Shown here: piece after piece, positions 41,167-50,325 of the stretch | How positions within the stretch are numbered: the stretch's first letter is position 1 | How the letters are laid out: each line of letters opens with the position of its first letter | Source: Thiotrichales bacterium | Lineage (GTDB): Bacteria; Pseudomonadota; Gammaproteobacteria; Francisellales; CACEW01 | Direction: 5' to 3' | DNA: 50,848 bases | Assembly (NCBI GenBank): GCA_947478525.1 | Contig: CANJVU010000014.1 | Span: forward strand, 1-50,848 | The notes under the pieces: generated by a model | Told to the model about the DNA's origin: nothing | The model's database searches: none | Seen by the model: only the letters and a program-made list of their open reading frames with translations | Translations under genes and position numbers: made by a program

Positions 41167-43557
41167 TTGAATATGCAGATGTTAAAAAAATATATTGTCG
41201 TTGCGATGCTTGCCGGAGTTTTTTTGCCCTTTTCTGTAATGGCACAGGGTGTTGATGCGCAAGGGTTTGTGGTGCAGAAAATCACTCTTTCTGGCGTTAA
41301 CGCCAGCTTGTTGCCAGAAGTACAAAGCAAAATTCCCGTAAAAGTAGGGCAAACCTTAACTCCTGGTGAATCTGAGAAAATCATTCAAGCCCTTTATGGC
41401 ACTGGGTATTTTGATGATATCAGCATATATCGCCAGGGCAATGCGCTGTTAGTACAGGCGCACCAGCGTCCAACCATTGCCAGCATTACTTTTACTGGTA
41501 ACAAAGACATCAAAACAGATCAGTTAAATCAAGTATTGATGAATGCTGGCCTGCAAACGGGTGATTTGCTTAATATGACGGTGTTGGGGCAAATTCGCCA
41601 GTCTTTGCTTGATCAATATTATTCGCAAGGTAAGTACGCGGTACAGGTGACCACCCATTTGGAATACCTGCCCCGTGATCGAGTCGATATTAATATCGCC
41701 ATTTCGGAAGGGTTGGCCACCAAGATTGAGCGAATTAACATTGTCGGTGCGAGCGCATTCCCACAAAAAGAGTTGATTAACCAACTGATGATTTCAACCC
41801 CTGGCTTTATTGCTTTTTTTACCAGTACGGATAAGTATTCGCAAGAAAAAATGCTGCAGTCCATGGATGCACTGACTAAGTATTATATGGATCGGGGCTA
41901 TATCAATTTCAGAATTAATTCGGTACAGGTTTCTTTAAGTCCCGATAAAAAGCAAATCTACGTGACCATCAATGTTACCCAAGGTGCGCAGTATCATTTC
42001 AGTGGCTATGAATTGAGTGGTGATTTAATTCTACCTACCGCTGTCATTAACGGCTTAGTCAACATACAAAAAGGGCAGTTGTTTTCGCGTCAAAACGTAA
42101 TGGATACAGAACGTGGCATTGAAAATAGATTAGGCGATAATGGTTACGCCTTTGCATCGGTTAACCCTATTCCAAAAATTGATGATAAAACCAAAACGGT
42201 ATTTATCACGCTTCAGGTAAACCCTGGAAAACGGTATTATGTACGCTTTATTAATTTTACTGGTAACACTAGCACCAATGACCAAGTGCTGCGCCAACAA
42301 ATGCGTTACGTAGAAGACAGTTTATATGATCGCAGCAAAGTAGAGGCATCGAAAGAACGTCTGATGCGTAACTACAGCTTCTTGGCGGGTGCTGATGAAA
42401 AAACTAATGCAGTTCCTAATACCAGCGATTTGGTGGATACTAACTTCAATGTCAAAGAACAAAGTGCCAACCAGGTCAGCGCCAGTATTGGTTATTCTCA
42501 ATTGTATAAAGTGTTATTTGGTGTCGGGTTAACCATGCCTAACGTTTTTGGTACGGGTAATATTTTCAGCATCAATACGCAGTTGAGTAAGCCTTATCAG
42601 AGCGTCAATTTTAACTATACCGAACCTTTCTTTACCATGAGTGGTATTCAGCAGTCGATTGGCGTTTATGTGACGCGGATGGATAATGCCGATACCGACA
42701 TTGCCTCGTACACGACTAACTCCATTGGAACAACCTTAAACTATACTTTCCCATTGAATGATACTGATTCCTTCACCGTCGGTGGTGGTTTGGATCATAC
42801 TTCTCTTGAAAACCCTTCGGATGGTAGTTCTGCAGCAGTTTCTGACTTCACCAGTACGTATGGTAATAGTTTTAATACCTATACCTTAAATGCTGGCTGG
42901 TCGCGTAACTCTACCGATCGTTATTACTTCCCGACCAAAGGTGATAAAGAAAACCTCAGTGGAACCTTAGCAGGTCCTGGTAGTACGTTAACGTGGTATA
43001 AGCTATTCAGCTCAGCAGACTTTTTCTATCCATTGACTCAGCGTATTAGCTTTGGTACCGGGGTGAATATGGATTATGGTAAAGGCTATGGCAAAGATAA
43101 AAATCTACCACTTTATCAAAACTTCTACGGCGGTGGCTGGGGCAGTGTGCGGGGTTATTCCGAAGGGGGTATGGGTCCGAGAGATACCATCACTTGTACG
43201 GACACCACCATTTGCACACCCGGTGAAGGTGAAGCATTAGGTGGTAACTTAAGTGTCAACGCCAGTGCTAACGTTTATTTCCCCATGCCGTTTGCTATGG
43301 ATAATAACAATGTACGTTGGGGTTTGTTTGTTGATGCCGGTAACGTTTATTCTACCTATACCATTCCCGGTTCATGGGCGACCACACCGCATTCTCCTAA
43401 TTTTGCCAACATCCGTTATTCCAGTGGTATTGAGTTAGAGTGGCAGATTCCGCATATTGGACCGTTAGCCGTGAGTTTGGCAAAACCGCTTAATTCACAG
43501 GCCAACGATCAAACCAATATCTTCCAGTTTTCTATCGGTGGACAGTTCAACAACTAA
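41167..43557 (+). CDS. bamA: Outer membrane protein assembly factor BamA
   Basis: This 796-residue outer membrane insertase forms the core of the BAM complex. It has a signal peptide (MLKKYIVVAMLAGVFLPFSVMA), then five POTRA domains of about 75-90 residues each (about 35-430), then a 16-strand barrel. The barrel carries the conserved loop RGYSEGGMGP (VRGY type, about 659-668) and ends in a C-terminal phenylalanine-like barrel signature (IFQFSIGGQFNN). The TTG start at 41167 has GAAGGG eight bases upstream; ATG codons lie two and four codons later. It is the first gene after a 74-base gap, so it may have its own promoter. Confidence 0.95.
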   Translation: MNMQMLKKYIVVAMLAGVFLPFSVMAQGVDAQGFVVQKITLSGVNASLLPEVQSKIPVKVGQTLTPGESEKIIQALYGTGYFDDISIYRQGNALLVQAHQRPTIASITFTGNKDIKTDQLNQVLMNAGLQTGDLLNMTVLGQIRQSLLDQYYSQGKYAVQVTTHLEYLPRDRVDINIAISEGLATKIERINIVGASAFPQKELINQLMISTPGFIAFFTSTDKYSQEKMLQSMDALTKYYMDRGYINFRINSVQVSLSPDKKQIYVTINVTQGAQYHFSGYELSGDLILPTAVINGLVNIQKGQLFSRQNVMDTERGIENRLGDNGYAFASVNPIPKIDDKTKTVFITLQVNPGKRYYVRFINFTGNTSTNDQVLRQQMRYVEDSLYDRSKVEASKERLMRNYSFLAGADEKTNAVPNTSDLVDTNFNVKEQSANQVSASIGYSQLYKVLFGVGLTMPNVFGTGNIFSINTQLSKPYQSVNFNYTEPFFTMSGIQQSIGVYVTRMDNADTDIASYTTNSIGTTLNYTFPLNDTDSFTVGGGLDHTSLENPSDGSSAAVSDFTSTYGNSFNTYTLNAGWSRNSTDRYYFPTKGDKENLSGTLAGPGSTLTWYKLFSSADFFYPLTQRISFGTGVNMDYGKGYGKDKNLPLYQNFYGGGWGSVRGYSEGGMGPRDTITCTDTTICTPGEGEALGGNLSVNASANVYFPMPFAMDNNNVRWGLFVDAGNVYSTYTIPGSWATTPHSPNFANIRYSSGIELEWQIPHIGPLAVSLAKPLNSQANDQTNIFQFSIGGQFNN

Positions 43558-43575
43558 AATAATAAGGAGATCGTT

Positions 43576-44100
43576 ATGAAAAAATCAATCTTATCGGCCA
43601 TGCTATTGGCTGGTTCTCTGGTGATGGGTACGGCCATGGCCGCAAGCCCTGTTGCGCCTGCTCAGCAGTTTGGTGTGGTGAATTATATGGAAGTCTTCCA
43701 GCAAGTGCCGCAGGGTAATGCGACACTGAATACCCTGAAGGCGAATCTTAAGCCTCAAGTGGCTGCATTGAAAAAACAACAAGCTACCTTGGAACAACAA
43801 GTACAAGCGTTGAATCGCAATGCACCTACTATGTCACAAGATGCTAAAGATGCACAAGAAAAACAATTAATGCAGCAGCAAGATGCGTTCCAACAACAAG
43901 TTACTGCTTTGCAAAAATCAGAAGCGCAAAAAGAACAGGCCGCTGCTGGCGACTTTAATGCAGCGTTGATGACTGCAATTAATCAAGTGGCTACCAAAAA
44001 CAATTTATCGTTGGTATTTAATAGTGAGGCAACGCCTTTTGTTGCGCCATCTTTGGATGTGACTGCGCAAGTGGTTGCTATTATGAAAACTGAGAAGTAA
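43576..44100 (+). CDS. skp: OmpH/Skp-like periplasmic chaperone
   Basis: This 174-residue periplasmic protein binds unfolded outer membrane proteins on their way to BAM. A signal peptide (MKKSILSAMLLAGSLVMGTAMA) precedes a short first strand (QFGVVNYMEVFQQVPQG). A long Gln/Lys-rich coiled coil (about 55-130) forms the tentacle, and the protein ends in a strand region (LSLVFNSEATPFVAPSLDVT). This arrangement is typical of the OmpH family. It lies 18 bases after bamA and upstream of lpxD, the usual place. Confidence 0.92.
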   Translation: MKKSILSAMLLAGSLVMGTAMAASPVAPAQQFGVVNYMEVFQQVPQGNATLNTLKANLKPQVAALKKQQATLEQQVQALNRNAPTMSQDAKDAQEKQLMQQQDAFQQQVTALQKSEAQKEQAAAGDFNAALMTAINQVATKNNLSLVFNSEATPFVAPSLDVTAQVVAIMKTEK

Positions 44101-44113
44101 TTAATAAATTCTG

Positions 44114-44153
44114 TCCCCTCCGCCCTAACCCTCCTGCACAAGGGAGGAGGGGA
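44114..44153 (+). repeat. Intergenic nested hairpin between skp and lpxD
   Basis: CCCCTCC pairs with GGAGGGG around an inner stem CCCTCCT with AGGAGGG or CCTCC with GGAGG. No T run follows. It resembles the hairpin between rpsB and tsf in sequence (CACAAGGG core) and in position within an operon. Confidence 0.5.
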
Positions 44154-44185
44154 TAAGAATCTCACTGTGAACTCGTAGGTTAAAC

Positions 44186-45229
44186 ATGACCAAATCCATT
44201 TCACTCTCTGAACTGGCTAACAAATTAGGTGCTACGTTAGATCTGCGTGGTAAACCTGATATTCAAATCCAAGGCATTGCGCCTTTGGATCATGCGCAAT
44301 CGATGCAGTTAAGTTTTTTTACCAATGATAAATATTTGACGCAGCTTAAAAATACTCACGCCGCTGCAGTAATGGTCAAAGCAGAACATGCTTCTGAATC
44401 ATTGGTGCCTACTTTGGCGATGGCTAACCCTTACTTGGGCTTTGCTAAAGTCGCCGCTTTTTTTGATCAAACACCTGTGGCTAAAGCCGGAACGGCTAAA
44501 ACCGCGATCATTGACCCTAGTGCTCACATCCCAGAGAGCGTTTCCATTGGTCATCATGTGGTGATTGGGGCGGGTGTTACCTTAGGGGAGCGTGTGGTGA
44601 TTGGCCATGGCTGTATCATTGATGCAGGTGTTGTCATCGGTGATGATACTGTGCTTAAACCCAGTGTAACGTTATATCATCATATCAGCATTGGTCAACG
44701 TTGTACGTTGCATTCTGGCGTAGTGATTGGCAGTGATGGCTTCGGTAATGCGCAAGATCAGGGTAAGTGGATTAAGATACCCCAATTAGGCAGTGTCATT
44801 ATTGAAGATGATGTTGAAATTGGTGCCAATACCACGGTGGATCGCGGCGCTTTGGGCAATACCCATATCAAGCAAGGTGTTAAGCTAGATAATCTTATTC
44901 AGGTCGGTCATAATGTAGTGATTGGTGAACATACAGCGATTGCAGCAGGTGTTGGAATTGCCGGTAGCGTTACCATAGGTAAGTATTGTATGATCGGAGG
45001 TGCTTGTGGTATTGCTGGGCATTTGCATATTGTCGATAAAGTATATTTGGCTGGTATGACGGGAGTTTCCAAGTCAATTGATAAGCCAGGGTTTTATGGC
45101 AGTGCGATACCCGCCAGAGAAGGTAAAGAATGGGCGCGTGGATTGGCCTATTTTAATCGAATGGGTAAGTATGTAGAACGTATTCAGTTACTAGAACAAC
45201 ACGTTAAACAATTGGAAAAGGGAATATAG
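44186..45229 (+). CDS. lpxD: UDP-3-O-(3-hydroxymyristoyl)glucosamine N-acyltransferase
   Basis: This 347-residue left-handed beta-helix acyltransferase adds the second hydroxyacyl chain in lipid A synthesis. The N-terminal uridine-binding domain (about 1-100) leads to hexapeptide repeats, starting near IDPSAHIPESVSIGHHVVIG. The acyl-carrier and catalytic region GVVIGSDGFGNAQDQGKWIK (about 180-199) and QVGHNVVIGEHTAIAAGVG (about 238-256) are present, the latter with the catalytic His. A helical C-terminus (about 310-345) follows. Four bases separate it from fabZ. Confidence 0.95.
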   Translation: MTKSISLSELANKLGATLDLRGKPDIQIQGIAPLDHAQSMQLSFFTNDKYLTQLKNTHAAAVMVKAEHASESLVPTLAMANPYLGFAKVAAFFDQTPVAKAGTAKTAIIDPSAHIPESVSIGHHVVIGAGVTLGERVVIGHGCIIDAGVVIGDDTVLKPSVTLYHHISIGQRCTLHSGVVIGSDGFGNAQDQGKWIKIPQLGSVIIEDDVEIGANTTVDRGALGNTHIKQGVKLDNLIQVGHNVVIGEHTAIAAGVGIAGSVTIGKYCMIGGACGIAGHLHIVDKVYLAGMTGVSKSIDKPGFYGSAIPAREGKEWARGLAYFNRMGKYVERIQLLEQHVKQLEKGI

Positions 45230-45232
45230 GTT

Positions 45233-45688
45233 ATGATGGATATTCGAGAAATATTAGAAATATTGCCTCATCGCTACCCATTTTTATTGATCGATAAAGT
45301 GCTCGAGTTATTACCTGGCGAGCGCTTATTGGCGTTAAAAAATGTGACGTTCAATGAACCATTTTTTAATGGGCATTTCCCTGGTGCGCCTGTGATGCCA
45401 GGTGTATTGATGCTGGAGGCGGCGGCACAGGCATCTGCATTGTTGGTATTGAAAACACGAGAAATACAAACGGGTCAAAAGCGCAAACCTAATGAGTTGA
45501 TTTATTTTGCAGGGATCGATAACGCGCGCTTCAAGCGTCCAGTTTTCCCCGGAGATCAACTGATGATTACCGCTCAAATGGGGCGTGAGAAACGCGGTAT
45601 TTGGATGAGCCATGCGGATATTTCAGTTGGGGGTGAGTTGGCCTGCTCAGTTGATTTGATTGCTGCTATGAAGGAAGTGCAGTTGTGA
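45233..45688 (+). CDS. fabZ: 3-hydroxyacyl-[acyl-carrier-protein] dehydratase FabZ
   Basis: This 151-residue hot-dog-fold dehydratase makes trans-2-enoyl-ACP in fatty-acid elongation. IREILEILPHRYPFLLIDKV lies at the N-terminus. The catalytic His is in FFNGHFPGAPVMPGVLMLEA (about 44-63), and its Glu partner is in the same segment. FAGIDNARFKRPVFPGDQL (about 91-109) is also typical. Being next to lpxA keeps hydroxyacyl-ACP use balanced between membrane and lipid A. The stop overlaps the GTG start of lpxA by four bases. Confidence 0.95.
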   Translation: MMDIREILEILPHRYPFLLIDKVLELLPGERLLALKNVTFNEPFFNGHFPGAPVMPGVLMLEAAAQASALLVLKTREIQTGQKRKPNELIYFAGIDNARFKRPVFPGDQLMITAQMGREKRGIWMSHADISVGGELACSVDLIAAMKEVQL

Positions 45689-46458
45689 TTGATCCACGCG
45701 CAATCATTGATCCAGCAGCAAAAATTGCCGAAGGGGTGACTATCGGTCCATATTCGATTATTGGCCCGCATGTTGAAATCGATACCGGGACATGGATAGG
45801 GCCTCATGTGGTCGTTAATGGCCGTACCAAAATCGGTAAAAACAATAAAATTTTCCAGTTTGCTTCTGTGGGCGAAGTGCCGCAAGATAAGAAGTATGCC
45901 AATGAACCGACACGCTTGGAAATTGGTGATAACAATGTGATTCGTGAAGGGGTGACCATTCATTTGGGCACCACGCAAGATGTAGGGCTTACCAAAATTG
46001 GTAATAACAATTTACTGATGGCTTATGTTCATGTTGCCCATGATTGCGTGGTCGGGAATAACAGTATTTTCGCCAACAATGCGAGTTTGGCTGGGCACGT
46101 GCATACGGCAGATTTCGTCATTATTAGCGGTTTTTGTGGTGTTCATCAATTTTGTAAAATCGGTGCACATGCATTTTTAGCGCATGCGTGTATTGTGACC
46201 AAGGATGTGCCGCCCTACGTTATGGTGACAGGAGGTGCTGAAACCACCGTGCGAGGGATTAATGTTGAAGGGTTGAAGCGCCGAGGTTTTTCCGCCGATG
46301 CGATTCGCGGTATTCGTAATGCTTATAAAATTATTTATCGTCAAGGACTGACGGTTGCTGAAGCCTTGCAACAACTAGAACCCTTGGCAATTGATTGTAA
46401 AGAGATACAATCCTTTATTGATTTTCTCAAGCTAACTGAGCGTGGGATTGTACGTTGA
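45685..46458 (+). CDS. lpxA: UDP-N-acetylglucosamine O-acyltransferase
   Basis: This 257-residue hexapeptide-repeat enzyme starts lipid A synthesis by acylating UDP-GlcNAc. IDPRAIIDPAAKIAEGVTIG opens the beta-helix. VGEVPQDKKYANEPTRLEIG (about 74-93) and HVAHDCVVGNNSIFANNASL (about 118-137) carry the catalytic His, and FCGVHQFCKIGAHAFLA lies near 156. The helical C-terminus is of the usual kind. It starts with GTG and is coupled to fabZ upstream and to lpxB downstream (TGATG). Confidence 0.95.
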   Translation: MIDPRAIIDPAAKIAEGVTIGPYSIIGPHVEIDTGTWIGPHVVVNGRTKIGKNNKIFQFASVGEVPQDKKYANEPTRLEIGDNNVIREGVTIHLGTTQDVGLTKIGNNNLLMAYVHVAHDCVVGNNSIFANNASLAGHVHTADFVIISGFCGVHQFCKIGAHAFLAHACIVTKDVPPYVMVTGGAETTVRGINVEGLKRRGFSADAIRGIRNAYKIIYRQGLTVAEALQQLEPLAIDCKEIQSFIDFLKLTERGIVR

Positions 46459-47600
46459 TGCGTATCGGAATTGTTGCCGGCGAAACCTCTGGCGATCTCC
46501 TCGGTGAAGGTTTGGTGCAACACCTCAAAAAACATTTTCCTGATTGTATCATTGAAGGCATTGCAGGCCCAAGAATGCAGGCTGCCGGTGCCAAAAGTCT
46601 TTATCCGATGGAAACGCTGTCGGTAATGGGTATTATGGGGGTGTTGAAGCGCTTGCCTGCCATTTTAAAAATTCGCCGTAGCATTGTGAATCATTTTATT
46701 CAGAATCCTCCTGATGTATTTATTGGCATTGATGCACCGGATTTTAATTTGACGGTCGAGCAACGGTTGCACGAAAAAGGTATCAAGACCGTTCATTATG
46801 TTAGCCCCTCGATTTGGGCCTGGAAGCCCTGGCGCATTCATAAAATTAAAAAAGCCACGGATCTGGTGTTGTGTATTTTACCGTTTGAAGTAGCGCTCTA
46901 TGAAAAACATCAACATGCCGCGTGTTTTGTGGGGCATCCTTTGGCGGATCAAATTCCATTAGAGCCAAATGTATTGGAAGCTCGACAAAAATTGGGACTC
47001 ATTGGTAATGGACCTTTCTTGGCGGTATTGCCAGGCAGTCGCCGCAGTGAATGGCACTATTTATTGCAACCGTTTTTACAAACCGCTTTGGCCTGCAAAA
47101 AAGTGCTGCCTGAATTACAAGTGATATTACCTATCGCGCATGCTAAATTGAAACCATTGTTGGTTGCGCATCAAGGATTACTCAATCAATTGTCGATTAA
47201 GATTTTGGATGGCCAGGCGCAAGCGGCAATGATGGCGTCAGATGTGGTGTTGTTGGCTTCAGGAACCGCAACACTAGAAGCGATGCTGCTGAAAAAACCG
47301 ATGGTGATGGCGTATCGATTTGGCTGGTTTTCGTTTTTAATTGCGCGATTGATGGTGAATATTCGTCGCTTCTCCTTACCCAATATTATTGCCGGTGAAC
47401 AATTGATTCCTGAGTGTATTCAAGATCAAGCGACTGCCGAACATTTGACGCCATTGGTATTGCAGCGTTTGCAACACCCTGAAACACAGCAGGCTACGAT
47501 TGCACGCTTTTATAAGATGCATGAAATGCTGCGGCAGCAGGCAGATCAAAAGGCAGCGGAGGCGGTGATTCAACTATTAAATAGAAAAACTCCATGCTAA
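46458..47600 (+). CDS. lpxB: Lipid-A-disaccharide synthase
   Basis: This 380-residue GT19 glycosyltransferase joins UDP-diacylglucosamine and lipid X. It opens with [40 protein letters not shown] and [20 protein letters not shown] (about 117-136) are in the acceptor half. LPGSRRSEW and [20 protein letters not shown] (about 271-290) are in the nucleotide-sugar half. ATG at 46458 was chosen because it overlaps the lpxA stop; an in-frame TTG precedes it. The end overlaps rnhB by seven bases. Confidence 0.95.
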   Translation: MRIGIVAGETSGDLLGEGLVQHLKKHFPDCIIEGIAGPRMQAAGAKSLYPMETLSVMGIMGVLKRLPAILKIRRSIVNHFIQNPPDVFIGIDAPDFNLTVEQRLHEKGIKTVHYVSPSIWAWKPWRIHKIKKATDLVLCILPFEVALYEKHQHAACFVGHPLADQIPLEPNVLEARQKLGLIGNGPFLAVLPGSRRSEWHYLLQPFLQTALACKKVLPELQVILPIAHAKLKPLLVAHQGLLNQLSIKILDGQAQAAMMASDVVLLASGTATLEAMLLKKPMVMAYRFGWFSFLIARLMVNIRRFSLPNIIAGEQLIPECIQDQATAEHLTPLVLQRLQHPETQQATIARFYKMHEMLRQQADQKAAEAVIQLLNRKTPC

Positions 47601-48178
47601 TCGCCGGCGTCGACGAAGCGGGTCGCGGCCCATTAGCGGGTCCAGTATTCGCTGCCGCTGTTATTCTCGATCCCAATCGACCCATCGAAGGCCTGGCGGA
47701 TTCCAAAAAAATATCCCCCAAGCGACGCGAACATCTATTTGATGTTATTCAAGAGAATGCATTAGCGTGGAGTATTGCAGAAGCCAGTGTAGTAGAAATA
47801 GACGAATTGAATATCCTACAGGCGAGTTTATTAGCAATGAAAAGGGCGGTGATGTCGCTGTCAATTATGCCCAATCATGTGTTGGTTGATGGCAATTTCT
47901 GTCCTGATCTACCCATGTCATCGGAAGCCATGGTGCAAGGAGACAGTAAAATTGCAGCGATCAGTGCAGCCTCAATTTTAGCAAAAGTTGCGCGCGACCG
48001 TCTCATGCACTCATTTGCAAAAAAATACCCAAACTATGGCTTTGAAAAGCACAGTGGATATCCTACCGTTGCGCATATAACAGCGCTCAACACGGTAGGT
48101 ATTTGTGAAATTCACCGCAAAACATTTGCGCCAGTGAAGGCAGCAATGTTATTGGCAACTACTCGCCGATCGCTGTAA
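47594..48178 (+). CDS. rnhB: Ribonuclease HII
   Basis: This 194-residue endonuclease removes misincorporated ribonucleotides and RNA from DNA. The catalytic start [20 protein letters not shown] gives Asp7 and Glu8. [20 protein letters not shown] (about 115-134) carries another acidic residue. The C-terminal AERFPGYGFEKHKGY-like region reads [14 protein letters not shown] here. It overlaps lpxB upstream. dnaE, its usual downstream partner, is absent. Its 3' end overlaps the convergent cold-shock gene by 20 bases. Confidence 0.95.
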   Translation: MLIAGVDEAGRGPLAGPVFAAAVILDPNRPIEGLADSKKISPKRREHLFDVIQENALAWSIAEASVVEIDELNILQASLLAMKRAVMSLSIMPNHVLVDGNFCPDLPMSSEAMVQGDSKIAAISAASILAKVARDRLMHSFAKKYPNYGFEKHSGYPTVAHITALNTVGICEIHRKTFAPVKAAMLLATTRRSL

Positions 48179-48374
48179 CGTCGTCAGCTTGCAGGCCTTT
48201 GTCACCTTTGACCAGGTTGAATTCAACCGCTTGACCTTCTTTCAAAGAACGGTAGCCTTCGCCGCGGATATTCTTGTAATGTACGAAAATATCGGCGCCA
48301 TCACCTTGTTGAATAAATCCAAATCCTTTGCCTGAATCAAACCATTTAACGGTTCCAGTATTACGTTCACTCAT
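48159..48374 (-). CDS. Cold-shock domain protein (CspA family)
   Basis: This 71-residue OB-fold protein binds single-stranded nucleic acid and acts as an RNA chaperone or antiterminator. RNP1 reads GKGFGFIQ and RNP2 reads DIFVHY. The start [14 protein letters not shown] is standard, and the end keeps [11 protein letters not shown]. Length is normal (about 70). The predicted promoter lies about 60 bases upstream, giving a shorter leader than in the cold-induced E. coli cspA. Its last codons overlap the end of rnhB on the other strand. Confidence 0.95.
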   Translation of the reverse strand: MSERNTGTVKWFDSGKGFGFIQQGDGADIFVHYKNIRGEGYRSLKEGQAVEFNLVKGDKGLQADDVTAIGE

Positions 48375-48434
48375 GATTTTAAAACCTTATATTATTAAAC
48401 GACAGTTGCCCCCTAAAAAGGTTGCAACATTTTT

Positions 48435-48463
48435 ACTATACACTGCGAAAATGGTTCTGTAAA
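48435..48463 (-). promoter_or_regulatory. Sigma70 promoter of the cold-shock gene
   Basis: On the minus strand TTTACA (48463-48458) and TATAGT (48440-48435) are 17 bases apart, each with one mismatch to consensus. Both lie in the shared upstream region with recO. Confidence 0.6.
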
Positions 48464-48519
48464 GCTCAGGATGCTGTTAACATACAGCGATATTTTGCTT
48501 TAAATATAATAGGAAGTTT

Positions 48520-49188
48520 GTGGATCTCGCTTATGTTATTCATCAATATGCCTATGGTGATACCAGTGCTATTGTGAAGCTTTGGAGCAAAGAATTAGGT
48601 TATGTCACTGCAATGGCGAAAGGGGTGAAAACTCGACGCCAGCAAAAAAACATGCTGCAACCCTTTCTATTTTTAGAGGTTGATCTGGTAGGAAAAGGAA
48701 ATATTTTTAATTTAAAATCGATTCAAATAATGGGTGATTTAACTGCACTACAAGGAAAGTCGTTATATGCAGGACTCTATCTCAATGAACTTTTAATGCG
48801 GCTATTGCCAGAAAAAGAACCATTACCATCCCTTTTTAATGAATATCAGCACACACTAGGGGTCTTGTCTACAGGCATTCTTGAGCCTGCGCTGAGAACC
48901 TTTGAATGGAATTTACTGACAACATTAGGATATATGCCAACGCTGTCTATTAATACTAATCTCGACCCCATCAATCCCTCTGCCTATTATGAATTATTAC
49001 CAGGAACATTACCGATTCAAGTCAGCTCACCTACAGCCAGAAACTATTTAGGCGCACATTTGCTTGCGATTGAACAACAAGAATGGCATGATCCTGAAGT
49101 GTTGAAAACGGCAAAATACTTGATGCGCAGCTGGATCGATCATTACACCGGCCACAAGCCCTTAAAAAGCCGTTCTTTGTTTCAATAA
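48520..49188 (+). CDS. recO: DNA repair protein RecO
   Basis: This 222-residue mediator helps load RecA on SSB-coated DNA, together with RecR. The N-terminal OB-fold starts YVIHQYAYGDTSAIVKLWSK and continues GYVTAMAKGVKTRRQQKNML. The helical C-terminal part includes LYLNELLMRLLPEKEPLPSL (about 87-106) and FEWNLLTTLGYMP. The zinc-binding cysteines found in some homologues are absent, as in E. coli. The start codon is GTG at 48520, five bases after AGGA. In relatives the gene is often near rnc-era; here it stands alone. Confidence 0.92.
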   Translation: MDLAYVIHQYAYGDTSAIVKLWSKELGYVTAMAKGVKTRRQQKNMLQPFLFLEVDLVGKGNIFNLKSIQIMGDLTALQGKSLYAGLYLNELLMRLLPEKEPLPSLFNEYQHTLGVLSTGILEPALRTFEWNLLTTLGYMPTLSINTNLDPINPSAYYELLPGTLPIQVSSPTARNYLGAHLLAIEQQEWHDPEVLKTAKYLMRSWIDHYTGHKPLKSRSLFQ

Positions 49189-49201
49189 GTAGGAGCCTAC
49201 T

Positions 49202-49723
49202 ATGTTAAAAACCATCGTGCGCCGTTTAAAATTATTGACTGCAGTAGAAGCTGCTGTAGCTGCCTTGGTCAGTTTTTTACTGGGTGGAATGTTATCTGGT
49301 TATTTAGATGCCGGTAGTCCTTTGATTGGTGGGTTGTGGGCGATGATTTCCGCCGTGGTTATTGAGCACGTCAAATATAAAGAAATGCTTAAAAATGCAC
49401 AAATTCGTATTCTGGGAACCTTGGTCGGGGTGCTGATCAGTTGGATTGGCTTCTCGTTATTTGGTTATCACTACTGGTCATTTTTTATCTGCATGATTTT
49501 TTCTGTGATGATCTGTGCGCTCTTGCGCCTCTCGGTTTATCGCTTATGTTGCATTACTGTCGCCATTATTTTCGCGGTAAGCCAAGTCAGTGGCTACGTG
49601 AGCCCCTGGGTGAATAGCTTTTCCCGGTTTTTTGAATCCCTTATTGGTATTGTGGTGACTTTAGCGCTCGCTGCATTGGTATACATGATTCGCGAACACT
49701 ATGATTTAAAAGAACCCTCTTAA
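49202..49723 (+). CDS. FUSC-family small membrane protein
   Basis: This 173-residue protein has about five to six hydrophobic helices and no signal peptide. It starts with a basic segment, then AVEAAVAALVSFLLGGMLSG. GSPLIGGLWAMISAVVIEH (about 39-57) resembles the conserved membrane motif of the FUSC/aromatic-acid exporter group, and RILGTLVGVLISWIGFSLFG continues the pattern. The long cytosolic domain of full-length FUSC proteins is lacking, so this is a membrane-domain-only member. The substrate is unknown. It follows recO by 13 bases. Confidence 0.75.
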   Translation: MLKTIVRRLKLLTAVEAAVAALVSFLLGGMLSGYLDAGSPLIGGLWAMISAVVIEHVKYKEMLKNAQIRILGTLVGVLISWIGFSLFGYHYWSFFICMIFSVMICALLRLSVYRLCCITVAIIFAVSQVSGYVSPWVNSFSRFFESLIGIVVTLALAALVYMIREHYDLKEPS

Positions 49724-49742
49724 GCGATGACGTAATAAACGC

Positions 49743-49772
49743 TTGTCATAGGCAGCTTATATCAGGTAGAAT
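49743..49772 (+). promoter_or_regulatory. Sigma70 promoter of tRNA-Val
   Basis: TTGTCA (49743-49748) and TAGAAT (49767-49772) are 18 bases apart, each with one mismatch. The -10 box is 12 bases before the tRNA, and a GC-rich discriminator (GCCACGC) follows, as in stringently controlled promoters. Confidence 0.65.
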
Positions 49773-49784
49773 GCCACGCACTTT

Positions 49785-49861
49785 AGGCACGTAGCTCAGT
49801 TGGTTAGAGCACCACCTTGACATGGTGGGGGTCGTTAGTTCGAATCTAATCGTGCCTACCA
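49785..49861 (+). tRNA. tRNA-Val (GAC)
   Basis: This 77-base tRNA has a seven-pair acceptor stem (AGGCACG with CGTGCCT), discriminator A and encoded CCA. The D-loop is GCTCAGTTGGTTAGAGC, and the anticodon loop CCTTGACATGG gives GAC. The T-loop is TAGTTCGAATCTA. The region beyond it holds accessory genes, so it could be an integration site. Confidence 0.94.
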
Positions 49862-49919
49862 GGTAGACCCCTTCAAAACCCAACACTTTCAGCATTTACC
49901 AAAAGTTTTTTCTTGTCAA

Positions 49920-50324
49920 TTAAACAGCGCCTCTTTTCATATGCTGACCAAGAAAGTATTTTTTTTCTATGGCAACACGTGTACTGTACATATCTCCGAG
50001 ACACTTTTGAATTTCAGGGTAATAAGCTGACCACTCTGGTGGCGCCTCTGAAATTCGTCGTGGTATTTCTCTAAAAAATATTAATCTCTGATCAATTGCT
50101 CTATCACCTAGGTTAACTTCAGGCGTTAAGTTAAGAAGTGTTTGAAGCTTGGTGTATTGTTGTTGAGTTTCATCTATTATACCTTGCCAATATTTTTGCT
50201 CTCTCGGTAAATCTCCAGTTTTTTCATCATCTATACCTAGCGGCGACAGTTTGGAAAAAGAAAGCTTTGCAACATCAAGAAATTTTTCAATTTCAGAAAG
50301 CAGTTGAGTAAATAAAATGTCCAT
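49920..50324 (-). CDS. Putative immunity protein
   Basis: I do not recognise this 134-residue protein by family. It is predicted to be helical, with a conserved-looking middle (YWQGIIDETQQQYTKLQTLL) and no signal peptide or membrane segment. It starts one base after the stop of the toxin-tip remnant, with GGAG upstream. Toxin-then-immunity order with a minimal gap is the standard arrangement for polymorphic and contact-dependent toxins. The immunity role is inferred from this position and from its size and lack of export signals. It appears intact, whereas the toxin gene is broken. Confidence 0.6.
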   Translation of the reverse strand: MDILFTQLLSEIEKFLDVAKLSFSKLSPLGIDDEKTGDLPREQKYWQGIIDETQQQYTKLQTLLNLTPEVNLGDRAIDQRLIFFREIPRRISEAPPEWSAYYPEIQKCLGDMYSTRVAIEKKYFLGQHMKRGAV

Positions 50325-50325
50325 A

